In this document: piece after piece, positions 36,964-48,947 of the stretch
How the letters are laid out: each line of letters opens with the position of its first letter
How positions within the stretch are numbered: position 1 is the stretch's first letter
Assembly (NCBI GenBank): GCA_023101725.1
Contig: JALJCO010001162.1
Coordinates: 413,419-477,418, forward strand
Reading direction: 5' to 3'
DNA length: 64,000 nucleotides
Origin: Atherinomorus stipes
Taxonomy: Eukaryota; Chordata; Actinopteri; Atheriniformes; Atherinidae
The notes under the pieces: model-generated
The model's input: the letters and a program-made list of their open reading frames with translations, nothing else
The model's database searches: none
What the model was told of the DNA's origin: nothing
Program-made: the position numbers and the translations under genes

Positions 36964-37930
36964 GGGTCTGTTGCACGATGCAGGTTTAATGAAAACCCTG
37001 AGTTTTTTAACCCTGAAATTCGGGAAACTCTGAGTTTTATGTAACACAAAGGTAGATACCAACTACAGGGAAGGAAGAGTAACTCTAGCCTGTTTCATGA
37101 AGAGGGGTAACTTAAACCCTCAGTTACCATAGTAACAGACTCTCTGAAACTAGCCTGGTCGGGAGCAGGTTAATGTGGAGAAACCTTGAGTTTCTCGCTG
37201 TCTCCGCCCACTTTCAGCCACACTTACTGTTTCATTTCCTCATTCATTCATTCAGTGCTGCTGCCGTCTCAAATAAAACATGATAAAAAATAAATCAGTC
37301 AGTAGGTTACAGACGTGTCCTTTCAATGAGGATTTTATGGATGAAGATGCTGCATGACTACAGAGAGTTAAACATTCAGAGATCGTTGTCAGACCGTGGA
37401 TAGAAGTTTCATTTCCCGACAGTTGTCATTTCTGGCGTTACAGTTACACATCACAGTCAGTTATCTACATACACAAGCTGATCTGTCCATATATTTGTGA
37501 TATTATCAGCCGTATGTAACAGCTGGAGGTCCTGACTCTCCGTTTCTGAGAGATGTCTCACCTGATTATTTAACCTTACAGCTGGCTCGGTCTCTGGGTA
37601 AACTGTCAAGGCACGTGTCTGTTACGCAGTTGGCTGGCGTTCAATACCGGTTGTGACTTTTTTCGTGTTGCCATACCCTTTCCCTTCAAAGCAGATAGGC
37701 TATTGTTTATTGCCCTGCGTTCTTTCGCAAATGGATTTTTTTTCTTTCATTGGAGATGCAGGGGATTTGAGAAATGCAACGGTTATATTTCATCTTGTTG
37801 CTGCCGACAAGAGCGCTCAAGTTAAATAAATAAAAAGGCTGCGATAAAAGTGTAAAGCTGGATTCGAACATTTCCCTTCAAGGTGGAGACAGGTGTGCAA
37901 ACCATTCGAGTGCTTTCTGTTACTGAGCCT
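36964..37930 (+). mobile_element. Harbinger-derived element, copy 1, right end lost
   Basis: The left end GGGTCTGTTGCACGATGCAG follows CTG (36961-36963), the CWG target used by vertebrate Harbinger elements. Copy 3 (54659-56129) matches it throughout. Remnants of the transposase read on +: MDEDAA with RVKHSEIVVRPWIEV near 37330-37410, FPDSCHFWRYSYTSQSVIYI near 37415-37475, and LRFFANG with GDAGDLRNATV in shifted frames near 37715-37785. Two tRNA-like modules lie near 37590-37655 (+) and 37860-37920 (-). The match ends at about 37930, so the right terminal repeat is missing. Confidence 0.8.
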
Positions 37931-38089
37931 CTGTCTGCCTCTCATCCTCTTAAAGGTGGAAGTTAGTGCGCAACTTTGTTGCATTATATTGAAACTGTAT
38001 TTGTTGTTATTGTCATTCGTTTGGTTATTTGTGCATGGTTAAACGTGAGTCTTTATATGCCGATTTAATTTTCTTTTTTTCTTTTTGAA

Positions 38090-38165
38090 AGGGGGATTGG
38101 GGGGGGTGTCAACCCGGTTGGGATGCAAAAGGGGGGACACTGCAAAAAAAGTTTGGGAACCACTA
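38090..38165. mobile_element. Solo hAT-like right end
   Basis: The sequence ends AAAAAAGTTTGGGAACCACTAC, resembling the right terminus of Charlie-type hAT elements (compare TTGGGAACCACTG at 48964). A G-rich block (GGGGGGGTGTCAACCC) precedes it. No matching left end was found nearby. Confidence 0.4.
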
Positions 38166-40128
38166 CAATAGACTAATTAGTACAATCACAGGCTTCTTGC
38201 CCCTTGGTTGTGTCCATAACCGCCAATGTTCATTAACAGCAAATCCATCAATAAGTTTTTTTTCATATTTGTTTACATGTCCTTGTACTGTATTAGAATA
38301 TTTTTAACTTTCACTGTTTTCACTAAAAAACAAAGGTGAATGGAAAGTAGGTAAAATATAGGCAAATAATAGAACATTTTAATGTGAAAAAAAAAAATGA
38401 AAACATGCTCTAATGAGGGTGGATTTAAATGACTGGAGCACAAGCAATTTCACAGACAAGCAGTTGTTAATTTTGGCTCTAGTTATTACTGGGGAGGGGG
38501 TTGAATAATTACCCACATATGTGCTCCAGAGTGGATTGAAATCACTGACCAGGGCATGTAATATTAAAATGACCCCACCTCCCCCAGAGAAATAAATTCT
38601 GTTCACGTAGGGCTTTTGTTCAGATGTACCCTCTTTGCAGTTACAGTGGTGTATAATTGAAAATAGAAAAAATTATACAGCAATTTTCATGCTGCTGGAA
38701 GAGCTCTTTCATTGGCTGGCAGTTGCTGGCTGAATATTCACAGAAAAAAAACAGAATCCTTACTCTTAGTTGTTGAGCACATCAGTGTTTGTTTACATAT
38801 AATTAGATGTAACATCAGGCTCTGTTGATAGCTGGCGTTGACAGCTTAGCTGTCAATTAGCAGCACAAAAATTAAGCAAAAGCAAAATATCATATCAAAT
38901 CATATATTGTGTCAAATAGATGTAATTGTTGACCCAGTCAAGCAATAAATTGTCATTGTAATGTATTTAAACTAATAAAGATACTGTATTTCAGTCCCAG
39001 GCTTGTTGTCAGTGTCATTTTATAATGTTTGTATGGATGTAATCTGCCATATATTTATTAAGAGAATAATTAGAAATGATTCCATTTATAAACAAGCCCT
39101 TTCTAATTTGCTGATGTCATCAAAACTGATTTTACTCACCGTTTTTATATAAAAAAAATTGGGCCAATTACAAGCAACAGTGAATTAGTTTGTGAATATT
39201 GGTGTTTAGACCCTTCTAGCTGTATCAGTTTATAATGTGTGTATATTGGTGAGTGTTTTTCTGTGTGTGTGTGACAATGACAAATGGAGGCAGTCTCTAG
39301 TCCATCAGCAAAGTGCCTGCTTCTTTGTGTGGTTGATAATAGCTAACAATAATTGCCATGAGACTTAAAATGACTTGTAATTACATTGTGCTTTTCATAT
39401 TCCAAGTCCTGGGCTTGTTACACAGTGGGATTTGTTTTGATGTCATGTTAACATCATCACTTTTTTGGCACTGATGAACAACTGGGCCTCCAGAACGCTC
39501 AGCTTGAACAGCAATGGCACAAGATCTAATTCAATTTTGTTCAAATTTGCTCATGCAACCTGCTCATTAAGTTGGATCTTTGTTTGTCTTCAGAAAACAT
39601 GAGCTGAATGCAACTCAATACGCTGTAATTGAGCTCGTGTTTAAACCAGGAGAACACAAACTCATCACTGAGAGTAATGACTTTCATCCTTTTTCCTGAT
39701 TGTAGCAGATAAGACGAGAGAGAAGTGAGGGGGGGGGGGGGGGGGGTAACTAGCACATGAAGATAATTAATGGACCCACAGAAAATGGTTCAATGGTCAG
39801 AAACACCAGCTGCAATGTATGTGTCTTTGCTGCCCAAAATTTCAGCGTTCCTGCAGGCGTCTTTCTACTCTACTTTCTACAAAATAAATCACCTTGGGAG
39901 AGTAGCAGAGCTGAGATATTTAGGAATATTTAGGTGAGCAAAATCCAAAAGGTGGATTTGCACATGGAGCACTTCTGCTCAACCTGCTGAGACACTGAGC
40001 ACCTCTATTACTGATTAGAGATGCCATCAGATCCATCAGAAGAGAGAAATATGAAAGCCAGATGTTTAACTTGGACTCTTGAGTTCTCAGAGGCCTCCTT
40101 AGGCATTTTTCTGTCCTCCTGGGGTCTG
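38166..40128. other. Unassigned stretch with G18 run
   Basis: A G18 run lies at 39729-39746. The phrase TATAATTAGATGTAACATCAGGCTCTGT occurs at about 36568 and again at about 38798, an unexplained duplicate of about 28 bp. No gene was recognised. Confidence 0.4.
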
Positions 40129-40131
40129 TTG

Positions 40132-41513
40132 CACGAAGCAGGTTAAACAAACTCTGAGTGTAACCCTGAACTCTGAGTTGATCTACTTGGAGATTCGAAA
40201 CTCTGAGTTTTCAGTCCCAGAGCAGCTGATTTGAGTTGGTTTAATCAACTCAGGAGAGTCCAACCCGGGGTTTTAAACTTGCTCTACCATGATAAAAAAG
40301 CAAGCATCAAATGATCACCGATTTGACGAGTCACCATGGCAACATAGACGCAAAGGCAGGGCTGCATTCGCCATTGAATGGAACAAACTTCTAAAGCCTC
40401 ATATGGCGAGTTTGAACTGCTGCTGCTGCAATTAAAAAAAAAGGAAAAACAAAAAACAAAAAGAATGATGGCGTGGGAGAACATTTAAGTTTAAATGCTG
40501 TCCTTTACAATCACAACGATGTTATAGACTAGAACTGTTTAATGGTAACGCGACATGTTATGTTACGCGAGATGTTATCAGTATGATTCCAGCTGGTTTG
40601 CAAAGGTAACTACTTGGTCAAATGGTTTGCGCATCTACCTTTCACCTCTGAGGCTGTTGTTCAAATACTTTCATCGCAGCAATTTTATTTATTTAACTTG
40701 GGTGCGATCCTGCGGAGGAGAAGCGCTTTTGTCGGCAGTATTAAGATGAAATATATCCGTCACATTTCTCAAATGCCCTATATCTCCAATTGAAGAAAAA
40801 AATCTGGGATCGAACATTACTTTTCTGTGTGACAGACGTTAACCTTGCTCATTTACACAGAAATGGGGACAGCTTGATGGTCAAATAATCAGCAAAAACC
40901 ATCTCATGGAAACAGAGAGACAGGACCTCCAACTGTCACATACGGATGGTGATATATAAATGTACGACGGATCGGCTTGTATGTAGATGAATGACAGTGA
41001 TGTGAAACTGTAACAACAGAAATGACAACTGTCGGGAAATAAAAAAAACTTCTATCTGTGCTCTGATAACAATCTCTGAATGTTTAACTCTCCGTAGAAA
41101 TGCAGCATCTTCATCCATGAAATCCTTGTCCAAAGGACACGTCTGTAACCTACAGACTTGATTTATTTTTTAACGTCTTTTATTCGAGACGGCAGCAGCC
41201 AAAACTGACCGCTGAATGAATGAATGAATGAGGAAATTAAACGGCGAGTGTGGCTAAAAGTGGGCGGAGACAGCGAGAAACTCAAGGTTTCTCCACACTA
41301 ACCTGCTCCCGACCAGGTTAGTTTCAGAGAGTCTGTTACCATGGTAACTGACCGAGGGTTTAAGTTACCCCTCTTCGTGCAACAGGCTAGAGTTACTCCT
41401 CTTTCTCTGGGTTGAGTTACCTACCTTTGTGTTACGGAAAACTCAGAGTTTTCCCGAATTTCAGGGTTAAACAACTCAGGGTTTTCATTAAACCTGTTTC
41501 GTGCAACAGACCC
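40132..41513 (-). mobile_element. Harbinger-derived element, copy 2, both ends intact
   Basis: The element starts GGGTCTGTTGCACGAAGCAG at 40132 and ends TTCGTGCAACAGACCC at 41513. CTG flanks both sides (40129-40131 and 41514-41516), the CWG duplication expected for Harbinger. It runs opposite to copies 1 and 3: the minus strand reads DFMDEDAAFLRRVKHSEIVI (about 41070-41130), matching the N-terminal region of PIF/Harbinger transposases. The catalytic domain is mostly deleted and frames are broken. tRNA-like modules are present near 40613-40672 (+) and 40797-40870 (-). It cannot move without a helper. Confidence 0.85.
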
Positions 41514-41834
41514 CTGGAGAATAAGGCTGTTGTAAAGGCCCCTCTAAGACTGGATACAACATGCTGCACTTGCTGCTGGATTCAGGACACTAGTCAGCGG
41601 AGGCCTGCATTGTTATCAGCAAAAATGGTGGGAGTTTTCCAAACTTTGATATGGTTGTTGTGAGATGGGAAGCTTCCAGTTTGCCTTCAGCAACAAAGAT
41701 GCACCTGTCTTATGTTAAAAAAAATCAAGTAAGCTGTTGGAAGTTGTTGGTTTTTGACACACAGAGAGCTTCTTGAGGGGATTTTGGTTCCATAATAACC
41801 AGTTGTAATCCAAGTGCCCTAAGTGGGTAGCGTC

Positions 41835-42468
41835 CAGAATTTACTTGAAACTATGCCATTTAGTATATTTTTAGAGTCTAAACAATACTACATCGCATGC
41901 CTAGCAAGCACGCCAATGCACGTGCATGAAACTACGGAAGCCACGGCAGACGAGATCGCGCGTTCTCTTTTTCTTTCTGTCTTTCTTTTAGATCAATATC
42001 CAACCCCTCCTGTGTTTCTCCTGGTTTGTCTAGAGCTCTCGTGCTCTTACCACAATGTAAACAGTGAATTTCTTCTTCTATGCTTGCATTATCGGCAGAG
42101 TAGGCTCTGAACGCCGAGGCTTCCGTAGTTTCGTGACCGCGCATGTGCGCGCTTCATGGAAGTAAACAATACTTCCTTTTAGGCTCTAAAAATATAGTAA
42201 ATGACGTTGTTTCGAGTAAATTTTGGATGCTAACAGCTCAGGACACTTGGATTACATGGGACGAGCAGTATGGAGGAATATTGACAATTTTTTGTGGACT
42301 TTTATGGACCTTTTTAGCTTGGACCCTGGCGAACTCCATTGGGGGGAAACAAGAAGTCGTCCTGATCTCTGGCTGCATTTGACATATCAAAAAAGTGGTA
42401 CAGAGTCTTGCTCACCATCAGGGTAAGTGGAAAATAAAGTTACATCATTCTGAGGGTGAACTATTCCT
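41835..42468. mobile_element. Fold-back element ending in a TTAA-type terminus
   Basis: Arms of about 110 bp (41838-41945 and 42110-42228) are inverted copies, sharing TATATTTTTAGAG and GAAACTACGGAAGCC. Sequence to the right continues to GGGTGAACTATTCCT followed by TTAA (42469-42472), an end common in fish TTAA elements. A matching left terminus is absent, so the left side may have been deleted or rearranged. No coding frame is supported. Confidence 0.55.
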
Positions 42469-42811
42469 TTAACATGTCATCGTGGGACCCAGAGCTATTG
42501 AACTGGTTGGATTTTAGATCACAGTGGTACAGAATGCTGCTTTAGAAATATAACCTACTTCAGAAAATTGTCTAGTGCATCCATATGGATGCAAAGATGC
42601 AGATTTTTCCCAGTAAAATAGAGTCATCACCCGGAAATCCCACTTTTTCACGTTAAAACATGTGTACTGGAACAGGACCTCAGGTATAACGTGCCAGAAA
42701 CTCCGGAAAGTGAAAGTAACTTCGTCTTTGAGTGCTGGCGCTCTCTTCTCAACAGAACCGGCCACAAGCCCGCGCTCTCCACACTACGCGAATTGGATTT
42801 CTTTCTCCCAT

Positions 42812-42996
42812 TGACGTGAACGAGAGAGGCTGCTAGCAGCTAAGCTAGCCTCTTTAGCGCCACCTAAAAGGAGCTGATTACCTGCCGTGGAGTCGTTATG
42901 ATCAGCTGTTATGACATGAACTAGAGAGGCTGCGAGCGAGCTGCTAAGCTAGCCTCTTTAGCACCACCTGAAGGCAGCTGATTACCTGCCACAGAG
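42812..42996. repeat. Two-copy tandem duplication, about 100-bp period
   Basis: TGACGTGAACGAGAGAGGCT starts the first unit (42812) and TGACATGAACTAGAGAGGCT the second (42912). Both continue with GCTAAGCTAGCCTCTTTAGC and GCTGATTACCTGCC. The units differ by several substitutions and small indels, so the duplication is not recent. Confidence 0.85.
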
Positions 42997-43512
42997 TAGA
43001 CCAGCTTTGTCAGAAAGGAGGCCGGCGATGAGGAGGAGGTTGGTTGACGGTGGTTGAAAAGCGGACAAGCTGCTAATGTAGCTACAGAAGCTAACACTGT
43101 TTGGTTAACTTCACGTCAGACGTCCGCTCCTTATATTCATCAGAGTCCAGCTCTTTTACTCCGCGGATCCTCTCCATCAACCGCACCGTTACATTTTTAT
43201 CACGTTTTTCTCTGTTGGGACATCATTTCCTTCACCTGCTCTGTCCTGGTAAAACTTTGTTTTGGCTTTTTACGTTTGCCTCGTGAACGCGCTTACAGAC
43301 AGGTCCAACTCTCGTGCGTATTCTCGCGACAAACAATAGTTGGGGATTAAAAGAGGTTAAAATGAGCTCATTAAATTTTCCTCCCACCCAACTAGAATTA
43401 AAAATTCATTTAAAGATCATTTAAGAAGGATTGTGTATGTAAAACAGCAGGTTATGACACCTTTAACTGTCAGCAGCAGGTAATCTCTGCATTTAATCTA
43501 TGTTAAATAGCA

Positions 43513-44100
43513 ATATGGCAAGAAGTTGCCGTGTTGTGAACTGCCATAATTGTTCTCATGACTGCAAATACTCTTAAAAACCCAGGAACTAATGATTGGT
43601 TTCACTACATGGAAGAAAATCTGCACTAGCCATGCTAACGGTGTAAAAGAGATGTCTAATGGTTTAGATTGCGGCTGTAACCAAACATCACCTTCAATCA
43701 GAAAATCTCCCAGATATATTATTATTAATATAATAATAGTAACAATTTAAATACTATTATTATTATTATTATCTAAAGCCCACAAAGACACTTGCAAAGC
43801 TAAGCTTTGATGTCAGCGGTTTGGTTGGCCCTGGCGTCCTGAATGAGAGTCCTCTAGTCTGGTGCACAGTTAGAAAGACAACAGCTGAGTCATGGAGACT
43901 GGTGAGCCAAAGAACGAAAACAGACAAAAGGAACCACTGCTGGATTCCTCCTGGTCTAAATACAAGTTTTCCAAAGTTTAGGCCAAAGACAGAACAGTTC
44001 ATCTTCACAACCTCCAGCTGAACCAGAAACTGGTCCTGCTACTGCTGGCGGCTCTGAAGAGGGAACCTCTGACTCCAGATCATGTGTGAACATTTTATAG
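43513..44100 (+). pseudogene. Possible THAP-protein gene remnant
   Basis: A + frame reads MARSCRVVNCHNCSHDCKYS and then stops; a shifted frame continues NDWFHYMEENL. The Cys spacing C-x4-C followed by a Trp-Phe motif resembles the start of a THAP finger. Further on, around 44000-44090, LNQKLVLLLLAALKREPLTPDHV is an open but unidentified piece. The link between the two parts is inference, and the whole call is weak. Confidence 0.3.
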
Positions 44101-45387
44101 AGGAAATTAGGAAAATGATCAGAAGACTTGGAGTCTGGTAAGCTAGAGGTCCACAGAAAGCTTGAAGCTGTGTTTTTGATATAACCAGCTGAGCTCCATT
44201 AACCTGCGGGTCTGCAGTATCGGTCCGTACCAACATCACTGCATAATTCTCCAACTCCGTTCCTCTTTAAGCCTCTTATTAGAAACACCTCAATCAGCAA
44301 CACTCATAAATTCCTTCGCTACAGTCCGATGATGATCAGAACACCTTTGCAGCAGGTTTCTCTGAAATGACCGTCATAAACTGTTTCTAACTGGGACTTC
44401 CCGTTATCAGCGGTGGGTCCTGTTATACCAAACACCGCGCTCTCCCTCACCATCCTGCAGCCTGGATGCTTTGCATCTTTCCCATCATGTCCCTGTCTCG
44501 CTAAACCACTTATTATGTTTTATATTTAATCACCAGCAATTACTAACGTTAGCTTGTCTAACAGTTAGCGTACCTGCTGTTCAACCTCCAGTGTCTCAGC
44601 TCCGATCTCGTTCAGAGACAGGCTGGAATGCTGCAACAGGATCTGGATGCTGGACTGGTCTTCCAGCTTTGCCTTTCATTATGTCCATCTTCTAAATTGT
44701 GTTACGGCTTGTTAGTTGTGTAGCTGGTGATACCGATGGGTTCAATGTGGAGCTGGAGCACAACCCGGTGACTTCAAAGCTGCCATATGGCGACGACAAA
44801 AAAAAAAAACAAAACATAAAACGTCACTGCTTTTCTCTTATATGCTCATATTTTTCATATATTTTTCAACTGTCAAATTAATAAATTTACTTTGGTTTCA
44901 TTTCCGTTTTAAATCAATACTGACTTATTTTAGGAGCAAAGTGTAAATTAGAGGGGGGAAATCTGTACTTGCACGCATGCTCCCTTTTTTTTTTTTCTTC
45001 TACTCGCACCAATCTATTTTTAGGCGCATAGGCGAGTAAAACACTCGCACTGTACTGCCCTGTTAGCTATAAAGGTGCTTGAAATAAATAAATAAATAAA
45101 TGAATGAATGAATAAATGAATAAATGAAACTGAAATATGTCCTAACATCCTATTTTCCTGGATGTTAAAATTACCTGGATTGGAACAAGTGAGTTAGACA
45201 TTAGGGAAATAGCTGATGAAGAGGAGGGTGAGTAAAAGTTCAGTCCGGGGCAATGGTTAAGGTGTGTTCAGAGCAACCACGTTGTCGGTGGCAAAAACGC
45301 GCTTGACACCCAAAGTTTGACGCTGGTTCACATAAAATCAGAAGCTGACATTCAGGCACCAAAAAGCTGTTGACATGCGGCAAGAGC
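44101..45387. other. Unassigned stretch with AAAT/GAAT simple repeat
   Basis: An (AAATAAAT/GAATGAAT)n stretch lies at 45084-45130. No gene was recognised before the hAT element. Confidence 0.45.
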
Positions 45388-45588
45388 GTCTAGATTAGTG
45401 TTTTTCAATCTTGGGGTCCTTTAATTCAAATGGGGCCGCCTGAATTGTCTAATAATTAATTAAAAAAAAAAATTAAGAGAGGTTTTTTAAAAAGAAAAAA
45501 ACATAATATTTACAAAATTAAACACAAAATTGTATATTACGTATTCTAAACACTCAATTATAAATCTAGTTTAAATGAAATGTCTTGT

Positions 45589-45634
45589 CAGCCTTCAATG
45601 ATGACGCACATCAGTGCGTCATCATTGAAGGCTG
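45589..45634. repeat. Perfect 21-bp hairpin plus 15-bp tandem repeat
   Basis: CAGCCTTCAATGATGACGCA plus C (45589-45609) and its exact complement (45614-45634) flank a 4-base loop, ATCA. Directly after it GGCTGCTACAGCTGC repeats twice (about 45631-45661). It sits at the start of the ZBED-like coding region. Confidence 0.9.
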
Positions 45635-46758
45635 CTACAGCTGCGGCTGCTACAGCTGCGGCCGCTTCAGTTGCGTCGCTTGGCCACTGGGAGAACAATT
45701 TAAAAAAACAAAATGGAAAGATTTCTTTGTCTGTCTGGCCAAGCAAAGACGGCTCAAAGAGGAACAGACACACAGACACCGAAAAGACAGAGAAAATATG
45801 ACAAAAGTTTTCTTCAGGATGGATTTACCAGTGTCTTTGAAAGCAATGAGGAAAAGCTAATGTGTCTGCTTGATGTACTGTCTGCTGAGAGCATGAAACC
45901 TAACAAGCTCAAAAGGCACTTGGAGACAAGACACAGAGAACATGTCAGCAAACCAAGATCTTTTTTCGGAAAGAAATTTGCCAAGCTGAATAAGCGGCAA
46001 CTTTACTTAAAAAAGGCTTTGATGGTCAGTGTGCGGGCAATGAAAGCATCTCTGGAGGCTAGCTATCTCATTGCCAAAGCTACATACCATTGCTGAGACA
46101 TTAATATTCCCAGCTGCTATCAATATGGTAAAAACAATGTGTGGGGAAGAAGAAGCTCAGAAACTGAAAATGATACCACTGTCTGACAACACGATGAAAA
46201 GAAGGATCGATGCAACTGCGGATGACCAAGAGAGAACACTGACATAAAAACTCTGCAATTCCCCAACTTAAGCTCTCCAAATGGATGTTTTTACAGAAGG
46301 AAAAAAATGCCCATGCTTTGACATTTGTTCGGTACATGCAAGAAAATGCAATTCATGAGGCTATTTTGTATTGCCTCCCTCTTCCTGAACATGAGACTGC
46401 ACAAGCAATGTATAATGTCCTTCACGATTACACAGAGAAAAACGAAATCCCCTGGGAGCGCATGGTGGGATTTTGCATAGAGCTCTGTCTACGGCAGGAC
46501 GGCAAAGTGGTTTGCGGACCCTCATCACCCAGCGGGCCCCATCTGCATTGTGGAATCATTGCATGATTCATCGTGAACAACTGGCATCTACAGAACAGAG
46601 TTAGCCCATCGCAGACATACTGCAACAGGTTGTAACCATTGTGAATTACATCAAGCCGCATCCTCTGCGTGCACGTTTGTTCGCAAAACTGTGCGCCGAC
46701 ATGGGCTCTGAATATCAAAACTTACTGTTCCACACAGAGGTGCGGTGGCTGTCGAGAG

Positions 46759-46979
46759 CAAGTGTATCTATCTGCGCTTGCAACCCAGTGGGTGTGTCCT
46801 ATAGTGGGCGTGTCGCATTGTGGGTGGGTCTGGTTAGGTTTAGGGGAAGGGTCATGAGTAGGGCTAGATTTTACCATGCTCTCTTTGGCCTGGTGGGCGT
46901 GTTGTCGAGTAACGTCACTCTATGACACGCCCACTCCACGACACGCCCCTGTCTTGCGAGCCGCAGATAGACCCTTCTC
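46759..46979. mobile_element. hAT MITE inside the ZBED-like pseudogene
   Basis: GTCGAGAG flanks both sides (46751-46758 and 46980-46987), an exact 8-bp duplication. The ends are imperfect inverted repeats sharing TCTATCTGCG and GGGCGTGTC. Removing the insert and one duplicate rejoins RWLSR to GNMLEQ in one frame. The 221-bp insert has no coding content. Confidence 0.9.
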
Positions 46980-47807
46980 GTCGAGAGGGAACATGTTGGA
47001 GCAGTTTTTCAAGCTGAGACACGAACTGTTGGCGTTTTTCATGGATGTGAAAAAAACTGATTTTGTTGACTTTCTGTGTGACCAGCAGAAGATGTACCTC
47101 CTTGCATATGTAACGGACATTTTTGGAAAACTGAACGAACTTAACAAAAGCCTACAGGGGAAAAACAAGAATGTCATGCAGATGAATGATCGTATTGGTG
47201 GATTCAGGGAGAAACTCACATACTGGAGAGAAAATATTTCAAAGGCAAACTTCGCCGTTCCCCTCAGATGTGTCAGTTTTTAGAAGACAACATCGATAAG
47301 TGCTTCACAAAGGAGATCTGCTGCCATCTGAAATGCCCAGGAGAGAACTTCCATACTTATTTCCCTGATGTGAAAGTCAAAGTCAAAATTTGATTGGGTG
47401 AGGGACCCATTCCACAGTGATGCTGGTGCAGTGGATTTGCCTGCCACCACTGTGGAACAGCTGATTGAGCTTTCGTTTGACAAAACTCATTAAGGAGTTC
47501 ATTTACATTCATGAGTGGCAGTGGAAGAATTCTGGTTTGGAGCAAGAGCAAGAGTACCCAGAAACTGTTGGTTCATACTTGCACATACTTGTGTGAGGCT
47601 GGATTTAGTGCACTCCTGTGCATGAAGTCCGAGTATCTTTCCCGACTGGATGTTACATCAGTTAGAGATGAAATGTGTTTTGTCTACTACAGAGGTGTGC
47701 AGACTCAGACATCCCATTAATTGTGGTGAGTTGTTTTTAAAAAACGTATTCTAAAAAATGTCTCTGAGGTTGCCAGAAATTTGAGATGTCAAAATGGGGT
47801 CACAACC

Positions 47808-48947
47808 TTAGCCTGGATTTTAGATTTACTTAAACTACTTGATAAAAATGTACTAAAATAAATAAGTTTGAGGTCATTAGTAAGAAATACTGAGTGCACT
47901 CTGCTAATTTGTAGAAAAAGTAAAATGTGTGAGTAATTTTAAAGTGCTGATGACACGTTTTTGACATTCTTTGCCATGTTTTATCAACCAAAACGTTCTT
48001 CATGATGATCTATGTAACAGAAACAAGCGCAGCTGCATAGATGAAAAAACATTGCTGCTTTTCAGCACATCTGACCAGACTGTAGCGCTGTGAGCCGAAA
48101 CCAGATATGACGTCTTCGCAGCTTAGTCAATGGCTTCATTGCGGTTTTTAAGTTCCTTTTCCAGTTTTACAGACAAACAGTAAGGACTCAGCCTTCAAAT
48201 TGTATTGACAGTTAATGGTTAAAAGCTCGTAAGCACCTTGTAAGTTTATTTAGGTCTCCTACAGATTTAGAATTTTATTTTGAAGAGGAAAAAGAAGCAG
48301 GTCAGAGTTGGACTCACCGGGAAACAGGAGGCAGCAGTAGGAGCCCGTCTGCTCGTCTCTCCTGTCTGTGTCTGTTTACTGGAGCTTCAGCCACCAACCT
48401 CCTAAACATTGGATATTTACGTAAATACACTTCTGATAAACTTCTAACTGCACAGAACTACTTATTTTGACTTGGTGTGTTGTTGTATGGCAAAGTTACT
48501 TGAAGTTAAGGTTGTGTCATCACTTCAGCACTTCAAGTTTGATGGACACAATTTTTTAAGTTTTGGTCATGACCACGCAAATGTAAATGTAACATTGGTT
48601 TTAATAGAATATATTTAGTAGCTATAACTTAATTTTAACTTAGTTGTTAGCAATACTAATCTGTATTTCACTTCAACTTTTTAGTTCAATGAAATATCTA
48701 CTTTAAATTCCCTTCAGTGAGATTAGTGATGATAAGGGAGCAGGTTTCCCTCAAAAGAAGTTCTATAAACTGAAACCATTCTCGTTCATTCTACTTAGTC
48801 ACTCCTATTAATGTAAACTTAATTTGCGACTACACTGAACTTAAAGTGAAATACACTCAAGTTTTTACCATGCATAAGTTAAAATTTTTAGGGCGACAGG
48901 TTTCCTTAAATATTTTAAGTAATCTCAACTTATCTGGGTTTACAGTG
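47808..48947. mobile_element. MITE in the 3' part of the hAT element, host of family C
   Basis: The right end CAACTTATCTGGGTTTACAG is a terminus seen in fish MITEs. The left end (TTAGCCTGGATTTTAGATTT) pairs with it only loosely, and both are followed inward by TTACTTAAA. CACAACC (47801-47807) and CACAGACC (48948-48955) may be the duplicated target. Family C copy 2 lies within it. Confidence 0.45.
47943..48532. mobile_element. TTAA element family C, copy 2 (empty-site copy)
   Basis: TTAA precedes the left end (47939-47942); TCAA, a mutated TTAA, follows the right end (48533-48536). The ends are AGTGCTGATGACA and TTCAGCACT. It lacks the SINE and the family A MITE found in copy 1, and so shows both unoccupied targets. 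It also lacks about 750 bp of copy 1's interior. Confidence 0.85.

Larger units (their letters stand above)
45588..47720 (+). pseudogene. hAT transposase pseudogene, ZBED5/FAM200-like
   Basis: Blocks in order on +: a BED-type finger region (KYDKSFLQDGFTSVF, then MKPNKLKRHLETRH, 45790-45935), a middle part (ALTFVRYMQENAIHEAILYC, about 46310-46375, and NEIPWERMVGFC, about 46440-46475), RLFAKLCADMGSEYQNLLFH up to RWLSR (46670-46757), MLEQFFKLRHELLAFFMDVK (46992-47050) with FGKLNELNKSLQGKN, and the C-terminal dimerisation block YLCEAGFSALLCMKSEYL (about 47583-47640). This order matches ZBED5/FAM200-type hAT proteins. The finger keeps one Cys and both His, but the second Cys is replaced by Asp. 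Stops and frameshifts break it in the middle, and a MITE splits it at 46759. Confidence 0.85.
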
